64,000 nucleotides of DNA from Hippophae tibetana (GCA_037013495.1 CM072811.1:15940659-16004658), one strand, 5' to 3'. Shown: positions 1 to 12,290, counted from the first letter of the stretch. Numbers and translations are program-made. Notes: generated by a model not told the origin, from the letters alone.

Positions 1-2439
1 TTGGGTTACTCTGATATCTCCCTAGCATCCCAACAACAAATGCAATGTTAGGTCTGGTGTAGACCTGAGCATACATCAGGCTTCCAATGGCTGAAGCATA
101 TGGAATGGTTTTCATCTCTTCTCTTTCTAAATCATTCCTTGGGTATTGGTCCAAATTGAACTTATCGCCCTTCACAATGGGTGCAACACTTGGTGAACAA
201 TCTTTCATCCAAAATCTCTCTAAAACTTAATTGATATAAGTTTCTTGAGATAAAACCAAGATGCCTCAAAGTCTTTCTCTATGGATCTTAATGCCAATGA
301 CATAATATTCCTTACCCATATTCTTCATATCAAAATTTTTAGAGAGAAATTGTTTTACCTCATGTAGCAAACCCTTATCATTGGCTACAAGAAAAATATC
401 ATCCACATATAGCACCAAAAACAAATCTTACTCCCACTAACCTTTCGGTATATACATTGATCCATGATGTTCTCTTCAAAACAAAAGGAAGTGATGACGT
501 TATGAAATTTCAAATACCATTGACGGGAAGCTTGTTTTAATCCATATATGGATTTATTAAGCTTACAAACCAAATGCTCACCATCACTAGAGAAGAATCC
601 TTTAGGTTGCTTCATATAAACCTATTCCTCTAGGTTACCATTAAGGAAAGCCATTTTTACATCCATTTGATGTAAATCCAAATCAAAATGGGCAACTAAT
701 GCCATGACCACACAAAGTGAATCTTTCTTAGATACAAGAGAAAATGTCTTTGTGTAGTCGATTCCTTCCCTTTAAGTGAATCCTTTGGTAACGAGTCTTG
801 CCTTATGTGTCTCAATGTTGCCTTGTGAGTCTTTCTTTGTTTTGAAGACCTATTTACATCCAATGGCTTTCACACCATTAGGAAACTTGACGAGATCCGA
901 GACTCGGTTAGACGCCATAGAATCCATCTCTTCTTTCATGGTATTGTACCATAAGTTTGAAACCTCAGAACTCATGGCTTGTGAAAACGTCTCAGGATTA
1001 TTTTTGGCTCCAACATTATAGTTACATTCTTGTAGATACACAATATAATCACTAGGAATTGTTGATTTCCTTACTCTAGTAGATCTTCTTAATGTTGCAT
1101 CAACATTCTCTTGAGAAGCAGGATCATGTTGTTCAGCTGGTTGTTCAACAACTATAGGCATCTATTGAACTTCAACATCTACTGGATCAGGATCAACAGC
1201 TTGTGGTACTTCCAGGACTGGTTCTTCAACATGTGTTTATACTCGAGGCGTGTTGTTAACAATAACGATCAGTCCATTACTTGAAGTGGCATATTGAGTA
1301 TCTAAATGATCTTTCTCAAAACCAATGCCCTGGGATCGATCACTCCCACTAATAAAGTAATTCTTAAGAAATTTTGCATTTCTTGATTCCACAAACATAG
1401 TGTTGTGAGATGGACAGTAAAATCTATAACCCTTAGACCGTTCGACATATCCAATGAAATACCCACTAATAGTCCTAGGGTCCAACTTCTTCTCTTATGG
1501 ATTATAAATCCTCACTTTAGATGGGCATCCTCAAATGCGCATATGTTGTAAAATCGATTTCCAACCTTTCCATAATTCAAATGGCATCTTTGAGACAGCC
1601 TTGGTTGGAACTCGATTTAATATTCACACAGCCGTCTTTAAAGCTTCAATCCACAAGGATTTAGGAAGATTGGAGTTGCTAAGAATACTCCGTACCATGT
1701 CCAATAGTGTTCGGTTTCTCCTTTCTGCTAAACCATTTTGGTCTATTGAACCAGGCATAGTGTATTGGGCAACTATCCCATGTTCTTGAAGAAACTTAGC
1801 AAATGGACCAGACGCTTGTCCATTCTCAGTGTATCTACCATAATATTCACCACCTCTATCTGATCTCACGATATTTCTTTACTTTCCACATTGTTTCTCT
1901 ACTTCAAACTTAAAGCTCTTGAAGGCATCTAATACTTCACTCTTATTATGAAGCATGTAGAGATACATATATCGAGAAAAATCATCAATAAAGGTGATAA
2001 AATATTTCTGACCTTGAATGTCTATGTCTAGACAACATATATCCGTATGTATGATTTCTAATATGTTTGAACTCCTATTAGCACCTTTCTTTGACTTGTT
2101 AGTCTACTTTCCCTTAATGCAGTCTACACATGTCTCAAAGTTAGTAAAATCTAGAGTATTAAGTACCCCATCTTTCACTAATCTTTTAATTCTATCTATG
2201 GAGATATGTCCTAATCTCCTATGCCATAATGTAGAATAGTCATCGTCAATAATACACCTTTTAGTGCCAGCTTGAACATGCATAGCATTATGAGTGGCAT
2301 TATTTCGTAAATTAATGCAGTAAAGACCATCAGACAAAATATCATTCCCAACACAATCATATTTATTAAATAAACTGAAATATGTTTCTAAAAAGTGAAA
2401 GGAATAACCAAAAGGTACAAGTATTGAAATTGAAATCAA
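1..2439 (-). pseudogene. Copia pol: GAG-pre-integrase, integrase, RT, broken
   Basis: At 2104-2439 a GAG-pre-integrase domain shows LWHRRLGHISIDRIKRL followed by the CxxC end of the integrase zinc finger. At 1624-1869 the integrase core shows RSDRGGEYYG and NGLAERRNRTLLDMVRS, carrying the second Asp and the Glu of the DDE triad. At 1237-1485 is the integrase C-terminus (GYFIGYVERSKGYRFY). RT follows, with KLNKSIYGLKQASRQWY at 385-615 and continuing to base 1. The YVDD region is frameshifted. Frameshifts and stops separate all pieces. Confidence 0.9.
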
Positions 2440-2588
2440 GTTTCTAGAGAAACTTGGAACATAAAAGGTCTATTCTAATTCTAAAATAAAACCACTACTT
2501 AAAATCAAACTGCATATCCCTACAACCTCCACATGTGATCTCATCTTGTTACCGGATAAGATGTATTGCTTACTTCCCACTGGCTTCC

Positions 2589-3490
2589 TTAGATTTCGCA
2601 TACCTTGTAAGGAGTTTGCAACATGGATTGTAGATCCAGAATCAATCCATTAGGTGTTAATATTAACATCAACCATATTAGATTCATAATAAACAAACGA
2701 GGTTGGATTACCTTTATTCTCAAGCCATTTCTAGAATCTGATACAATCCTTCTTCTGTGTCCCTTATTTTTACAAAAGAAACACTTGGATTCTTTCTTAA
2801 TATCAGCCTGAGGTGGAATTATTCCTTTTCCTTTATGCTTGTATTGAGATTTTTCTTTCCGGTACGTTGTAGCCAACATTGCACTTTCACCAAATTCCAT
2901 AACAAGCTTCCCTTCCTCTTGAACACACATGGTCATTAGTTCATTGATTGATCATTTATCCTATATGTATTGTACGAGATTTTGAATGGCCCATACTGAT
3001 GTGGGAGAGTGTTAAGGATATAGTGCACCAGGAAGGATTCTGACATTTCAACCTCGAGATGCTTAAGTTAAGCTGCAATGTCCCTCATTTGCATAATGTG
3101 CTCATGCACACCTTTCACACTGGTGAGTCTTAAAGAAGAGAAGTTCATAATAAGGGTGCTTGCTAAAGCCTTATATGAAGTGACGAATTGATAATCAATG
3201 GCCTTTAGCAAGTCTTGAACATTGTTATGCTGATCAATGGAACCACGAATACCAGCAGATATTTTAGTCTTAATGAACATTATGCTAAGGCGATTAGATT
3301 GCTCTCATTGTTCATAAAGCATGATATTCTCTGGAGTGTTAGTTTGAGTACTTTTAGGTGGTTCATTTTTCCCAATAGCATAATCAATATCCATTCACCC
3401 TAGTTGAAGGAGAATTCTTTCTTTCTATATTTTATAATTATCCCATTTAAGATCAGGAATGTCACAGTGGATATAAGAGAAATTTACAGG
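2589..3490 (-). pseudogene. Copia gag polyprotein with zinc knuckle, broken
   Basis: Minus-strand pieces at 3068-3280 and 2589-2936 match the UBN2-type copia Gag, the capsid protein that packages element RNA. Residues such as KTKISAGIRG and LLKAIDYQF are typical of that domain. Downstream comes a nucleocapsid knuckle starting CFFCKNKGH whose final cysteine is not in frame. Stops upstream of 3280 and frame changes between the pieces prevent a full-length product. Family membership is secure; the start codon cannot be placed. Confidence 0.85.
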
Positions 3491-3499
3491 TTGAGAAGC

Positions 3500-4576
3500 T
3501 ACAATTAAATATTATATGCTTATTAAAATTTGAGACCTAAATTATAGTTATTATTTACCAATGTAAATCATGAAAAATATTAATCTAGTGACATAAAACT
3601 TGCCTGTGGGCTTTAGTTTTTATTCAATTAAATTCATCCTAACTTTACGATAAAACTATCAAATTATGTTCTTTTTTCTAATCCCTGTGGGTAAATTAGA
3701 AAATATAATTTGATATTATATCCTAATTAATCACACAAAAATATAATAAAAATTTCTGTGGGATAAGATTTATTATATCACATATGATTAATTACAATTA
3801 ATGTTTATTTCCTAAATGTGATCCTAAATAAACTTTATTATAGTTTTAATTAATTAAAGATGATGTGGCTACTCCCTAATTAATTAAATTATATGAATCA
3901 CTTAAATATTAATTAAATCTTTAGGCTCAATTATTGCATAAAACCATAAGCAATATTAATTTAATTTTAAACGTGCAAATATTATCTATCTTAAGATTGT
4001 ATATATGACAATAAATTATATAAGCAAAAATAAATAATATAAGCACTAATTAAATCCATAAGAGCTATTAACAATTAATTCCATTATGCATAAATTATTT
4101 AACCAAATTTTTATATGTATAATTAATTACAAAATTTACACATAAAATACCAAAACAAATAATTTAAGCATAATGTATTTAAATAATTTTTTTTAACTTC
4201 ATCTTTAACCTCTAGTCGGGTTAACCCAACCAGGTTTTGACCCTAATGGATACTTGACCATATCTTTCTATTCCGGCGATGGAATCTTGCGTTTTTTTAT
4301 CAAAATTCTCAGAATTTGATTTTCGAGTGAGTCATGGTCTTAGTTTGAATAAAAAATGTCATTTTATATAAAAAGTTAATTAATGATTCAAATAAATACC
4401 CACGGTAAATTGAATTTATTTTCTTCATTGTTTTTCAAGTTTAAATTCACAGAATCACTCTAAAATCAATATTGAAACAATTTATAATTTCCATATGCAT
4501 CAAAAACAAGAAAAATAAAAACCCAAAATGTTAGTTCCTCATGAAACAGAGAAAAATAGAGATATTTTCAAAAAAT
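3500..4576 (-). other. Copia 5' leader, non-coding, very AT-rich
   Basis: About 1.1 kb lies between the primer-binding site and the first gag-like sequence. No reading frame or known domain is visible. A short GC motif of the form CCTGTGGG or TCTGTGGG recurs at about 3601, 3684 and 3758, each time beside AT-rich sequence, so the leader seems to contain a degenerate internal repeat. Confidence 0.6.
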
Positions 4577-4589
4577 GGCTATGATACCA
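4577..4589 (-). promoter_or_regulatory. Primer-binding site (initiator tRNA-Met type)
   Basis: The minus strand reads TGGTATCATAGCC, one base from the usual plant copia site TGGTATCAGAGCC that pairs with initiator methionine tRNA. It directly adjoins the LTR end, which fixes both the orientation and the LTR boundary. Confidence 0.85.
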
Positions 4590-4591
4590 AA

Positions 4592-4942
4592 TGTAAGATC
4601 ATAATTCAATACAAAAACATTTAGAAAATCATATGAACGTATAATTTAAATACAGCAGAAAAAAAATTAGATTGAAAACATACCTCCTACCATTGATCAA
4701 ATTTCAACACTTACATGTGAATTTTAAAGGATTTTCGATTTGATGCTCTCATTGATTTCTCATACTTATTTTCTGTGTTTTGATGGTGTATATGAATTAA
4801 ACAGTGAATTGTGAGAAGACCCGATGATTTATAAAGGTTCTCCCATCAAGAACCTCGTTCGATTTCGTAACCGACGTATGGTTCCGACGAAACCAAACCA
4901 TCACCACGATTCATCATTGTGTTGCACCACTCTTAGGTTACA
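4592..4942 (-). repeat. 5' LTR of the copia element (351 bp)
   Basis: The segment begins TGTAA and ends TTACA, a perfect 5-bp terminal inverted repeat with the TG...CA ends of an LTR. It lies two bases from the primer-binding site at 4577-4589. Its partner LTR is outside the window, so LTR-LTR divergence and the target duplication cannot be read here. Confidence 0.82.
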
Positions 4943-5972
4943 GAGCAAGCTAACTTGAGTAATATATAGCGTCAAATAGTACTTAGGTAGATAAGTTGAT
5001 CGTCATTGATTAAATTTTATTAAATTATAAAATAACATTAGCTTTGCAACTGATAAATGTAACTTATTAAATTTTAGTCCATATGGCCAATAATCAATTA
5101 ATAGTTTTTTTTTCTTTGGAATAGCCGGTTAGTAGCTTAGAACATAACATGCTACTCATATAAAGAGGATGGATGATTGTATTCTGTAAAAGCTAACATA
5201 ACATGCTATAATTTTTTTAGAATTACATTTTATTTTTTTAATTATTTTGAAATTAAGTGGATGGATGATGGCTATATACAACTACCCACCACTGCCCACT
5301 GAGCCATTATGACAAAGATTATTGTTTTCTAAGTTGAATGAAGAAATCATTAAGTGGATGAATGGGTTTTGTCAATAGCCAAATAATCTCTTGATGCACA
5401 TATATTTTCATATAATTTCTGTGCAGTTTTGTTGTTCACATTTTATATTATATGTCAAAACAAATATTAGAATCGCAATTAATTAAGTTTTAAATTCAGA
5501 ATATGATGGGTATATGTAGAAGTTTTTTCTTGAATTTAAAAGCATTTGATGATGATATATAAATTAGTTATATCTTTGAGTAAAATTCATTTTGAATACA
5601 AAAAAATTAATAAAATTCAATTTTTGGATTAACTCCCATCCTAAATATATATATCTAATAGCTTAGTGTTTGTTTGTTTATTTATTTATTTTTGGTTTTA
5701 TTTCTAGCATCAATATCATCTGATATAAGGAATATGCAAAAAATAAAGAGAAACAACAATTAAGAAAATTAATTTATATTATATATATTTGATATAATAA
5801 ACAAACTTAAGTAGAAACTCACCTACCGTTACAAATATATAAGATAAGAGAATATATATAGGATTGCTGAAAATGAAATCTAGTGTAAATCCCTAAACCA
5901 CCACTAGTAACAACTACAAAGAACAAGAAAAAAAAAGTTAGAGGGAATTAAACAGTAATAAGAACCAAGAAA
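4943..5972. other. AT-rich spacer upstream of the polygalacturonase relic
   Basis: No gene is visible. The stretch holds short repeats of GGATGGATGAT (about 5168 and 5259) and poly-A/T runs. It is the position of the former promoter of the gene starting at 5973, but I could not single out a convincing TATA box or transcription start among the many AT-rich runs. Confidence 0.5.
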
Positions 5973-8887
5973 ATGGCTTTCATATCTTCTTATCTCGGTA
6001 TTTTTCTCTTGCTACTTTTGTTAACCAAATCTCAAGCTCATAACCATATCAAGACGTTCAATGTGTTTTTTTATGGTGCTTGGAGATGGTATAACTTGTT
6101 TTTTTTTCTTTTATAGTTTAAATGATATTCTTGTGTGATTCAAACCTGTAATTTAAAATGAGAAAATGATGAATCTTATTATCAAACCATTAAACGAATC
6201 ACAAGTAAAGCTACTTAACTAGTTACTTGTGATATAGACGAATCACAAATATAACTAGTTAACTAATTATTTGTGATATATTATGATATGAATGATGTGT
6301 TGGTCACACATATGAAGTAATTGTGATAAAATTGAATTAAATGACCATTTAACATACCCATGTGGATATTAGTGTATATATATATATATATATTTAAAAA
6401 AATATATTATAGGTGCTGATTAATTCAAACATAAAATTCTATAAAAAAATGTTAAGTTTTTACTACTAGATAAATGATCTAGTACTACACATCCAATTGA
6501 TTAGGGCTTCAGCCAATGAGTTAGCTAGATACATGACCATTTACAATATCCGATGTCAATCATCAATACTATATAATATATTCCTTTTTATGCATATATT
6601 TCAGGATGACAATTAACAGGAAAACTCCCTTAAAAATATATAATATTTAATTTTTGGGGTTTATTTCTTTTAATGTTAATCTTTTTTTATGAAGGCATTT
6701 ATGATGGCTTGGAAAGAAGCATGTGAAATGAAGGGAAATGCTAAGAGTGTTAGTAACCGAAGGACTATACGTTTTGAAGGAAACAACATTTGAGGGTCCA
6801 TGTAAAAGTATGATGTTATTTTTCCTTATAAAGGGTACTTTAACTCCTTCCCTTCAATTACCATTATTCACTCAACAAAGTTGGATTACCTTCAAAGGCA
6901 TTAATAACTTGGTACTTAGTGGTGGTGCTACTGGTCTTTTTTATGGTCATGGATAACGCTTTTGGTCTAACATCTTATTTAATTGTAGAAAGAATTCTGG
7001 TTGCCTTCTTAATCCAGTATGTTCTTTCACATCCCTCATTTTTTTATTTTTAAGTTTATTAATTTATTAATTTATTTACAACAACTTCTTTGCATTTTTA
7101 TCAATAATTTATTTTATTTTTTTGTCCTAAAAATTAATTAATTAGGATTCAAGACCCAATCTTCCACATGTCTACATAAACTTTATGCTATTTAGCCATT
7201 GCTTGTTTGGTCATAAGGGGAACATAAAAGTTGTTGTCTAACAACAACTAATAACACTATGTTATAGAAAATTATTAGATCATAAAAAGTGAGTCTAATA
7301 TAAATTATTTGTTCAAACATATAAAGAAATTCTCTTCTCTGTAGTTTTATTTGATTTGATGAGCGAGGATGGGAACTAATATTAATTTGTTTGGTAACAT
7401 TATTGGTGAACAGTCAATATCATTCAACTTCGTGAATAACTCAAGGATTCATCATTTAAGATCGGTTAACACCAAAAATACTCATTTCTCAATATATGGT
7501 AGTTACAACATAAGCATCCACAACCTTAGAATAATTAACAGCTCCTTATCACAGTCCAAACACTGATGGAATAAAAATTGGACAATCCCAAGGCATTAAA
7601 ATCTCAAATTCCATTATTGGTACCGGTGACGATTGTATTTCCATACTTTATGGAAGTCGACACATTCGAATTCACAATGTTGAATGCGGACCTGGTCATG
7701 GTATAAGTATTGGAAGCCTAGGAAAGGACCAGAATGAGGATGATGTTTTTGACATTGAGGTCAAAAATTGTAGTTTTAGAGGAACTACTAATGGTTTGAG
7801 AATTAAAACATGGGGTACTCGCAAGGAAAGTCAATATTTTTCCTTTACATGAAATTAATACTGTTGTAAAGAGTTTGAAATAAATTACTATTAGAACAAT
7901 TAAAAAAAAGTTTTCAAAAACCAGAAAATGATTTCAAAGTAATTTTAAATTTTTAGTTGTACTTTAGATTTCCTAGAGTGATTCAAAAAGTATTTTTAGA
8001 TATTAGTTGGCTTTTATTTGTATAAAACAACCTTTAGTCATTTTCTAAAAACATACCTACTTTCAAGATTTATCCAAAACTTATATTCAAAAATACTTCT
8101 ACCAGACGCTTTTCTCATGTCTTCTTGGTTTTTGTTCTTGAAAAATAAATAATTATTTTCAAATTCTAGCTATATCAAATGAACCTTAAATTAAATACAA
8201 GTTTTTCTTTATTATTATATAATTTTTTAAATTCAAAAACTATATTTCAAAATTTATTTGGTTTATATTTTGGATAAAAGTTAAAAAAAAACATTGAAAA
8301 GAACATTTAATCATTTTTTAAAAACAAGGGTGATTTCAAGATATAATCCAAAACAATATTCAAAAACACTTTACCCAAACACCATATTACATACATTTTC
8401 AATATCATTTTCAATATATATATATTCGAATCACAAAACAAATTGATTCTAAACTAATCCATCTGTCTTCAATATTTTAGTAGATTTCAAATTAATAACA
8501 AACACAATTTGAATTTTAAAAATTTAAAACTACAATTAATTATTATTTTTTCTTTCTAGAATACATCTATGATATGTTAGTTTTAATTTGAATAATAAGT
8601 GAGATATTGTTTTGAATAATGATAATCTCTGCTGTAATCTGCAGCATCCTTCACATGTCCAAATCAAGGATACTAAGTACTCAAATATTTGGGGAACCTC
8701 AAGATCAAAAGTTGCAGTGAGTCTCCAATGCAGCCAAAGCATGCCTTGTGAAAACTTTGAACTAGATAATATCAACCTAGTCAATGTAAATCGAAAAGAA
8801 AATCTCACTTCTTTTTGTGTCAATATTCAAGGTGTCTCTTATATATGGCCTACAAAATCCACCTTCTTGTATTTAGTGTTATCATAG
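5973..8887 (+). pseudogene. Polygalacturonase (glycoside hydrolase family 28), pseudogene
   Basis: GH28 enzymes cleave pectin homogalacturonan in the cell wall. Exon 1 (5973-6088) gives a hydrophobic signal peptide (MAFISSYLGIFLLLLLLTKS) then FNVFFYGA, with a probable 2-nt loss before the GT donor. Exon 2 (about 6690-7016) has AFMMAWKEAC, a frameshift, LPLFTQQSW, and a stop replacing the Gln expected after GHG. Exon 3 (about 7369-7813) has four family motifs: NTDG, GTGDDC, GPGHGISIGSLG and RIKTW, so the catalytic Asp and His residues remain, but a frameshift precedes NTDG. The exon expected after RIKTW, which carries NPIIIDQ in other family members, was not found. The first terminal exon (8645-8887) has a 2-bp insertion that changes its end. 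The gene cannot make enzyme. Confidence 0.9.
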
Positions 8888-8929
8888 CTTTTTAATGTAT
8901 GCAATTATATTGCTTAAATTTTTTGATTA

Positions 8930-9725
8930 ATATTGTTGAAAGTTTATAAATTACGGATATAATTAATCTAAAAAGGGTGAATAAGTTATTTTTAATTTTT
9001 ATCAATTTATAATTTAATATCATAAAAAAAACGGTCAAACATGCAATCAAATGTAAGAATAAAGTGCGAAAATAAAAGAATAACACACTATATTTTTAGG
9101 TGGAAACAACTTAGGTCACAATCATTACCTAAGAGTAAAACTATTAGTTCACCAGACCACCTAACTTTCCAATATGAAAAACAAATGTTTAAGTATAAAT
9201 TCGGTCTTATGTTATCCTCCCTATGATACTACCCCAATATACTTTACTTTCCAATATGAAAAACAAATGTTTAAGTATAAACTCGGTCTTATGTTATCCT
9301 CCCTATGATACTACCCCAATATACTTTACTTTCCAATATGAAAAACAAATGTTTAAGTATAAACTCGGTCTTATGTTATCCTCCCTATGATACTACCCCA
9401 ATATACTTTACTTATGAACCCTTGCTCTGTTTTTATAGTTTTCAATATTAGCGTAAGCGATTTTCAGACCAACGTTCCAATAAGTTTCCTGCCAATCAGA
9501 TACGTTCCTGAATGAACTATAAAATGATTAACACAAAAACACAAGTGCGTGTGTTCTAGAACAGATTTTATAATGAATAATCATAACTACATGATTCAAA
9601 ATATGTCACTTAAATCAAATCAACTAGAAAATCTTAGAGAAAAAATATCAAGCACAAGTTCAATAAAAATAGCTTATTTAAAGATTAATAATCAAATCAA
9701 ATAATTATGTTATGAAAAACACAAT
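8930..9725 (+). repeat. Spacer repeat, copy a (~0.8 kb)
   Basis: An AT-rich, non-coding repeat starting near GTTGAAAGTTTATAAAT and ending near TAATAATCAAATCAAATAA. A second direct copy lies at about 10345-11000 and an inverted one at 11555-12290. This copy carries three 82-bp tandem repeats at 9166-9411. Because it occurs in both orientations it is probably a transposable element or solo LTR of an unrecognised family; no target duplication was established. Confidence 0.7.
9166..9411 (+). repeat. 82-bp tandem repeat, three copies
   Basis: Each repeat starts TTTCCAATATG and ends with CAATATACTTTAC; starts are at 9166, 9248 and 9330. Repeats 2 and 3 look identical and repeat 1 differs by about one base (AATTCGG for AACTCGG). 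The other spacer copies lack this expansion, so it arose after the spacer multiplied. Confidence 0.9.
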
Positions 9726-10060
9726 TATTTGATCTAACAATTCAAAAACAAAAATAAAGAAGAAGCTATAAGAACATATGGTCAAAAACACTCTAACCAA
9801 ACATATTACATATATTTCCAATTTTATAATTTTCAATATATATATATATATATTTTCGAATGACAAAACAAATTGATTCTAAACTAATCTATCTGTCTTC
9901 AATATTTTAGTTGATTTCAAATTAATAAGTATTTTAAAATTTTAAAACTACAATTAATTATTATTTCTTCTTCTAGAATACATATATAATATGTTAGTTT
10001 TAATTTGAATAATAAGTGAGATATTGTTTTGAATAATGTAATCTTTGTTATAATCTGCAG

Positions 10061-10291
10061 CATCCTTCACATGTCCAAATCAAGGATACTAAGTACTCAA
10101 ATATTTGGGGAACCTCAAGATCAAAAGTTGCAGTCAGTCACCAATGCAGCCAAAGCATGCCTTGTGCAAACTTTGAACTAGTAGATAATATCAACCTAGT
10201 CAATGTAAATCGAAAAGAAAATCTCACGTCTCTTTGTGTCAATATTCACGGTGTCTCTTATGGCCTACAAAAGCCACCTTCTTGTATTTAG
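10061..10291 (+). pseudogene. Second copy of the polygalacturonase terminal exon
   Basis: After an AG acceptor (CTGCAG) this copy reads without interruption for 76 codons from HPSHVQIKDTKYSNIWGTS to the stop. It has one extra codon (Val) in the FELVDNINL stretch compared with copies 1 and 3, and some replacements such as CANFEL for CENFEL. It corresponds to the C-terminal beta-helix turns of GH28. No upstream exons accompany it, so alone it is an orphan exon. Confidence 0.88.
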
Positions 10292-10344
10292 TGTTATTAT
10301 AGCTTTTTAATGCATGCAATTATATTGCTTAAATATTTTGATTA

Positions 10345-11000
10345 ATATTGTTGAAAATTTATAAATTATGAATATAATTAATCTAGAGAGGGTGAATAAG
10401 TTATTTTTAATTTTTATTAATTTATAATTTAATAACATAAAAAAAGCGGTTAGGTATGCAATCAAATTTAAGAATAAATTGCGGAAATAAAAGAATAACA
10501 CACGATATTTTTAGATGGAAACAATTTAAGTAACAACCATGACTTAAGAGGAAAACTAGCAGTCCACTAAACCACCTAACTTTTCACTATGAAAAACAAA
10601 TATTCAATTACAAACTCGGTCTTATGCTACCCTCATCATGATACTACCTCAATATACTTTACTTACAAACCCCTGCTCTGTTTTCATAGTTTCCAATATT
10701 AGCGTAACGATTTGCAAACCAACGTTCCAATAAGATTTCTACTAATCAGATGCGTTTCTGAATAAATTGGAAAATGGTTAACACAAAAACACAAGTGTGC
10801 GTGTGTTCTAGAACGAATTTAATAATAAATAATCCTAACTAGATGATTCAAAACATATGTCACTTAAATCAAATCAACTAGAAAATCTTAGAGCAAAAAT
10901 ATCAATTACAAGTTTAATAAAAATAACTTATTTAAAGATTATTAATAATCAAATCAAATAACTTATTTAACAATTATTTAATCTAACAATTCAAGAATAA
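10345..11000 (+). repeat. Spacer repeat, copy b
   Basis: Direct copy of the 8930-9725 spacer, with the same landmarks (GTTGAAAATTTATAAATT at the start, CTTAAATCAAATCAACTAG near the end) but only one 82-bp-type segment. It differs from copy a by many substitutions and small indels. Confidence 0.75.
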
Positions 11001-11318
11001 AAATAAAAAAGCTATAAGAACATATGGTCAAAAACACTCTAACGAAACACCATATTACATACATTTCCAATTTTATCATTTTCAATATATATATATATAT
11101 ATATATATTAGAATCACAAAAAATTTTGATTCTAAACTAATCTATATGTCTTCACTATTTTAGTTGATTTCAAATTAATAACAAACACAATTTGAATTTA
11201 AAACTACAATTAACTATTATTTTTTCTTTCTAGAATACATATATAATATGTTAGTTTTAATTTGAATAATAAGTGAGATATTGTTTTGAATAATGATAAT
11301 CTCTGTTGTAATGTGCAG

Positions 11319-11546
11319 CATCCTTCACATGTCCAAATCAAGGATACTAAGTACTCAAATATTTGGGGAACCTCAAGATCAAAAGTTGCAGTGAGTCTCC
11401 AATGCAGCCAAAGCATGCCTTGTGAAAACTTTGAACTAGATAATATCAACCTAGTCAATGTAAATCGAAAAGAAAATCTCACTTCTTTTTGTGTCAATAT
11501 TCACGGTGTCTCTTATGGCCTACAAAAGCCACCTTCTTGTATTTAG
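11319..11546 (+). pseudogene. Third copy of the polygalacturonase terminal exon
   Basis: This exon follows an AG acceptor (GTGCAG) and is open for 75 codons to a TAG. It is nearly identical to copy 1 but lacks the 2-bp insertion that disrupts copy 1, so it keeps the normal C-terminus GVSYGLQKPPSCI. If the original gene was built like its relatives, this or copy 2 may preserve the ancestral 3' end. It also lacks upstream exons. Confidence 0.88.
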
Positions 11547-11554
11547 TGTCATAA

Positions 11555-12290
11555 TTATGACATAAGTTGTTTGATTTGATTATTAAATTTTAAAGAAGAT
11601 ATTTTTATTGAACTTGTATTTAATCATTTTACTCTAGACTTTACTAGTTGATTTAATTTAAGTGATATTTGTTTTAAATCATCCAGTTATGATTATTTAG
11701 TATTAAATTCATTTTAGAACACACACATATACTTGTGTTTTTCTATTAACCCTTTTGTAGTTGATTTATGAGCCTATCAGATTGGTGAAAAGCTTATTGA
11801 AATATTAGTATGGAAATCGTTCATGCCAATATTAGAAACCGTGAAAACATAAGTAGGGGCTTGTAAGTAAGATACATTGGGATAGTATCCTAGTAAAGGT
11901 AGTATAAGATTGAGTTTGTACTTTAACATTTGTTTTTCATAATGGAAAGTTAGGTGGTCTAATGGACCAATGATTTTCCTCTTTGATCATGGTTATGGCC
12001 TAGGTTGTTTCCACCTAAAAAATAAGATTGAGTTTGTACTTTAAAATTTGTTTTTCATAATGGAAAGTTAGGTGGTCCAATGGACCAATGATTTTCCTCT
12101 TTGGTCATGGTTATGGCCTAGGTTGTTTCCACCTAAAAAATATCATATGTTATTCTTTTAATTCTACACTTTATCTTTTCACATGATTAAATGCATGATC
12201 GCTTTCTTTAAGTTATTAAATTATAAATTGAAAAAAAATAACATATTCATTTATATAGGTTAATTTGGTCTATATTTCATAAACTTTCAA
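11555..12290 (-). repeat. Spacer repeat, copy c, inverted
   Basis: Read on the minus strand it matches copies a and b: it ends at 12290 with TTGAAAGTTTATGAAATA and carries the TAGGTGGAAACAACCTAG block. It has its own internal duplication of about 118 bp (11906-12141). Its inverted orientation argues that the spacer is a mobile repeat rather than part of the gene's 3' flank. Confidence 0.75.
11906..12141. repeat. 118-bp tandem duplication
   Basis: Two copies starting AAGATTGAGTTTGTACTTTA at 11906 and 12024. They differ by a few bases (GGTGGTCTAATGG against GGTGGTCCAATGG). It is a copy-specific expansion within inverted spacer copy c. Confidence 0.85.

Larger units (their letters stand above)
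1..4942 (-). mobile_element. Ty1/copia retrotransposon, 5' LTR to RT, degenerate
   Basis: On the minus strand the order is LTR, primer-binding site, gag, zinc knuckle, GAG-pre-integrase, integrase, reverse transcriptase. Integrase before RT is the Ty1/copia order. RNase H and the 3' LTR would lie beyond the left edge of the window. Reading frames are broken many times, so the copy is dead. The piece in view is 4.9 kb, near full length for a plant copia element apart from its missing end. Confidence 0.93.
8385..11546 (+). repeat. Tandem triplication of intron end plus terminal exon
   Basis: Three head-to-tail units start near 8385, 9785 and 11035. Each begins with a (TA)n-bearing intron tail (CACCATATTACATAC and similar), passes through the AG acceptor and ends in the last exon. 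Units 1 and 2 then carry a ~0.8-kb spacer repeat; unit 3 is followed by the same spacer inverted. Unit lengths are about 1.4, 1.25 and 0.5 kb. Confidence 0.8.

Noticed and set aside
8536-8823. 95-codon minus-strand frame over the polygalacturonase terminal exon (and its twin at 11210-11497)
   Set aside because: Exact antisense of the conserved GH28 exon; conservation between copies is explained by the duplication.
9166-9411. Possible CRISPR-like array
   Set aside because: Contiguous 82-bp direct repeats without unique spacers, in a plant nuclear context; it is an ordinary minisatellite.
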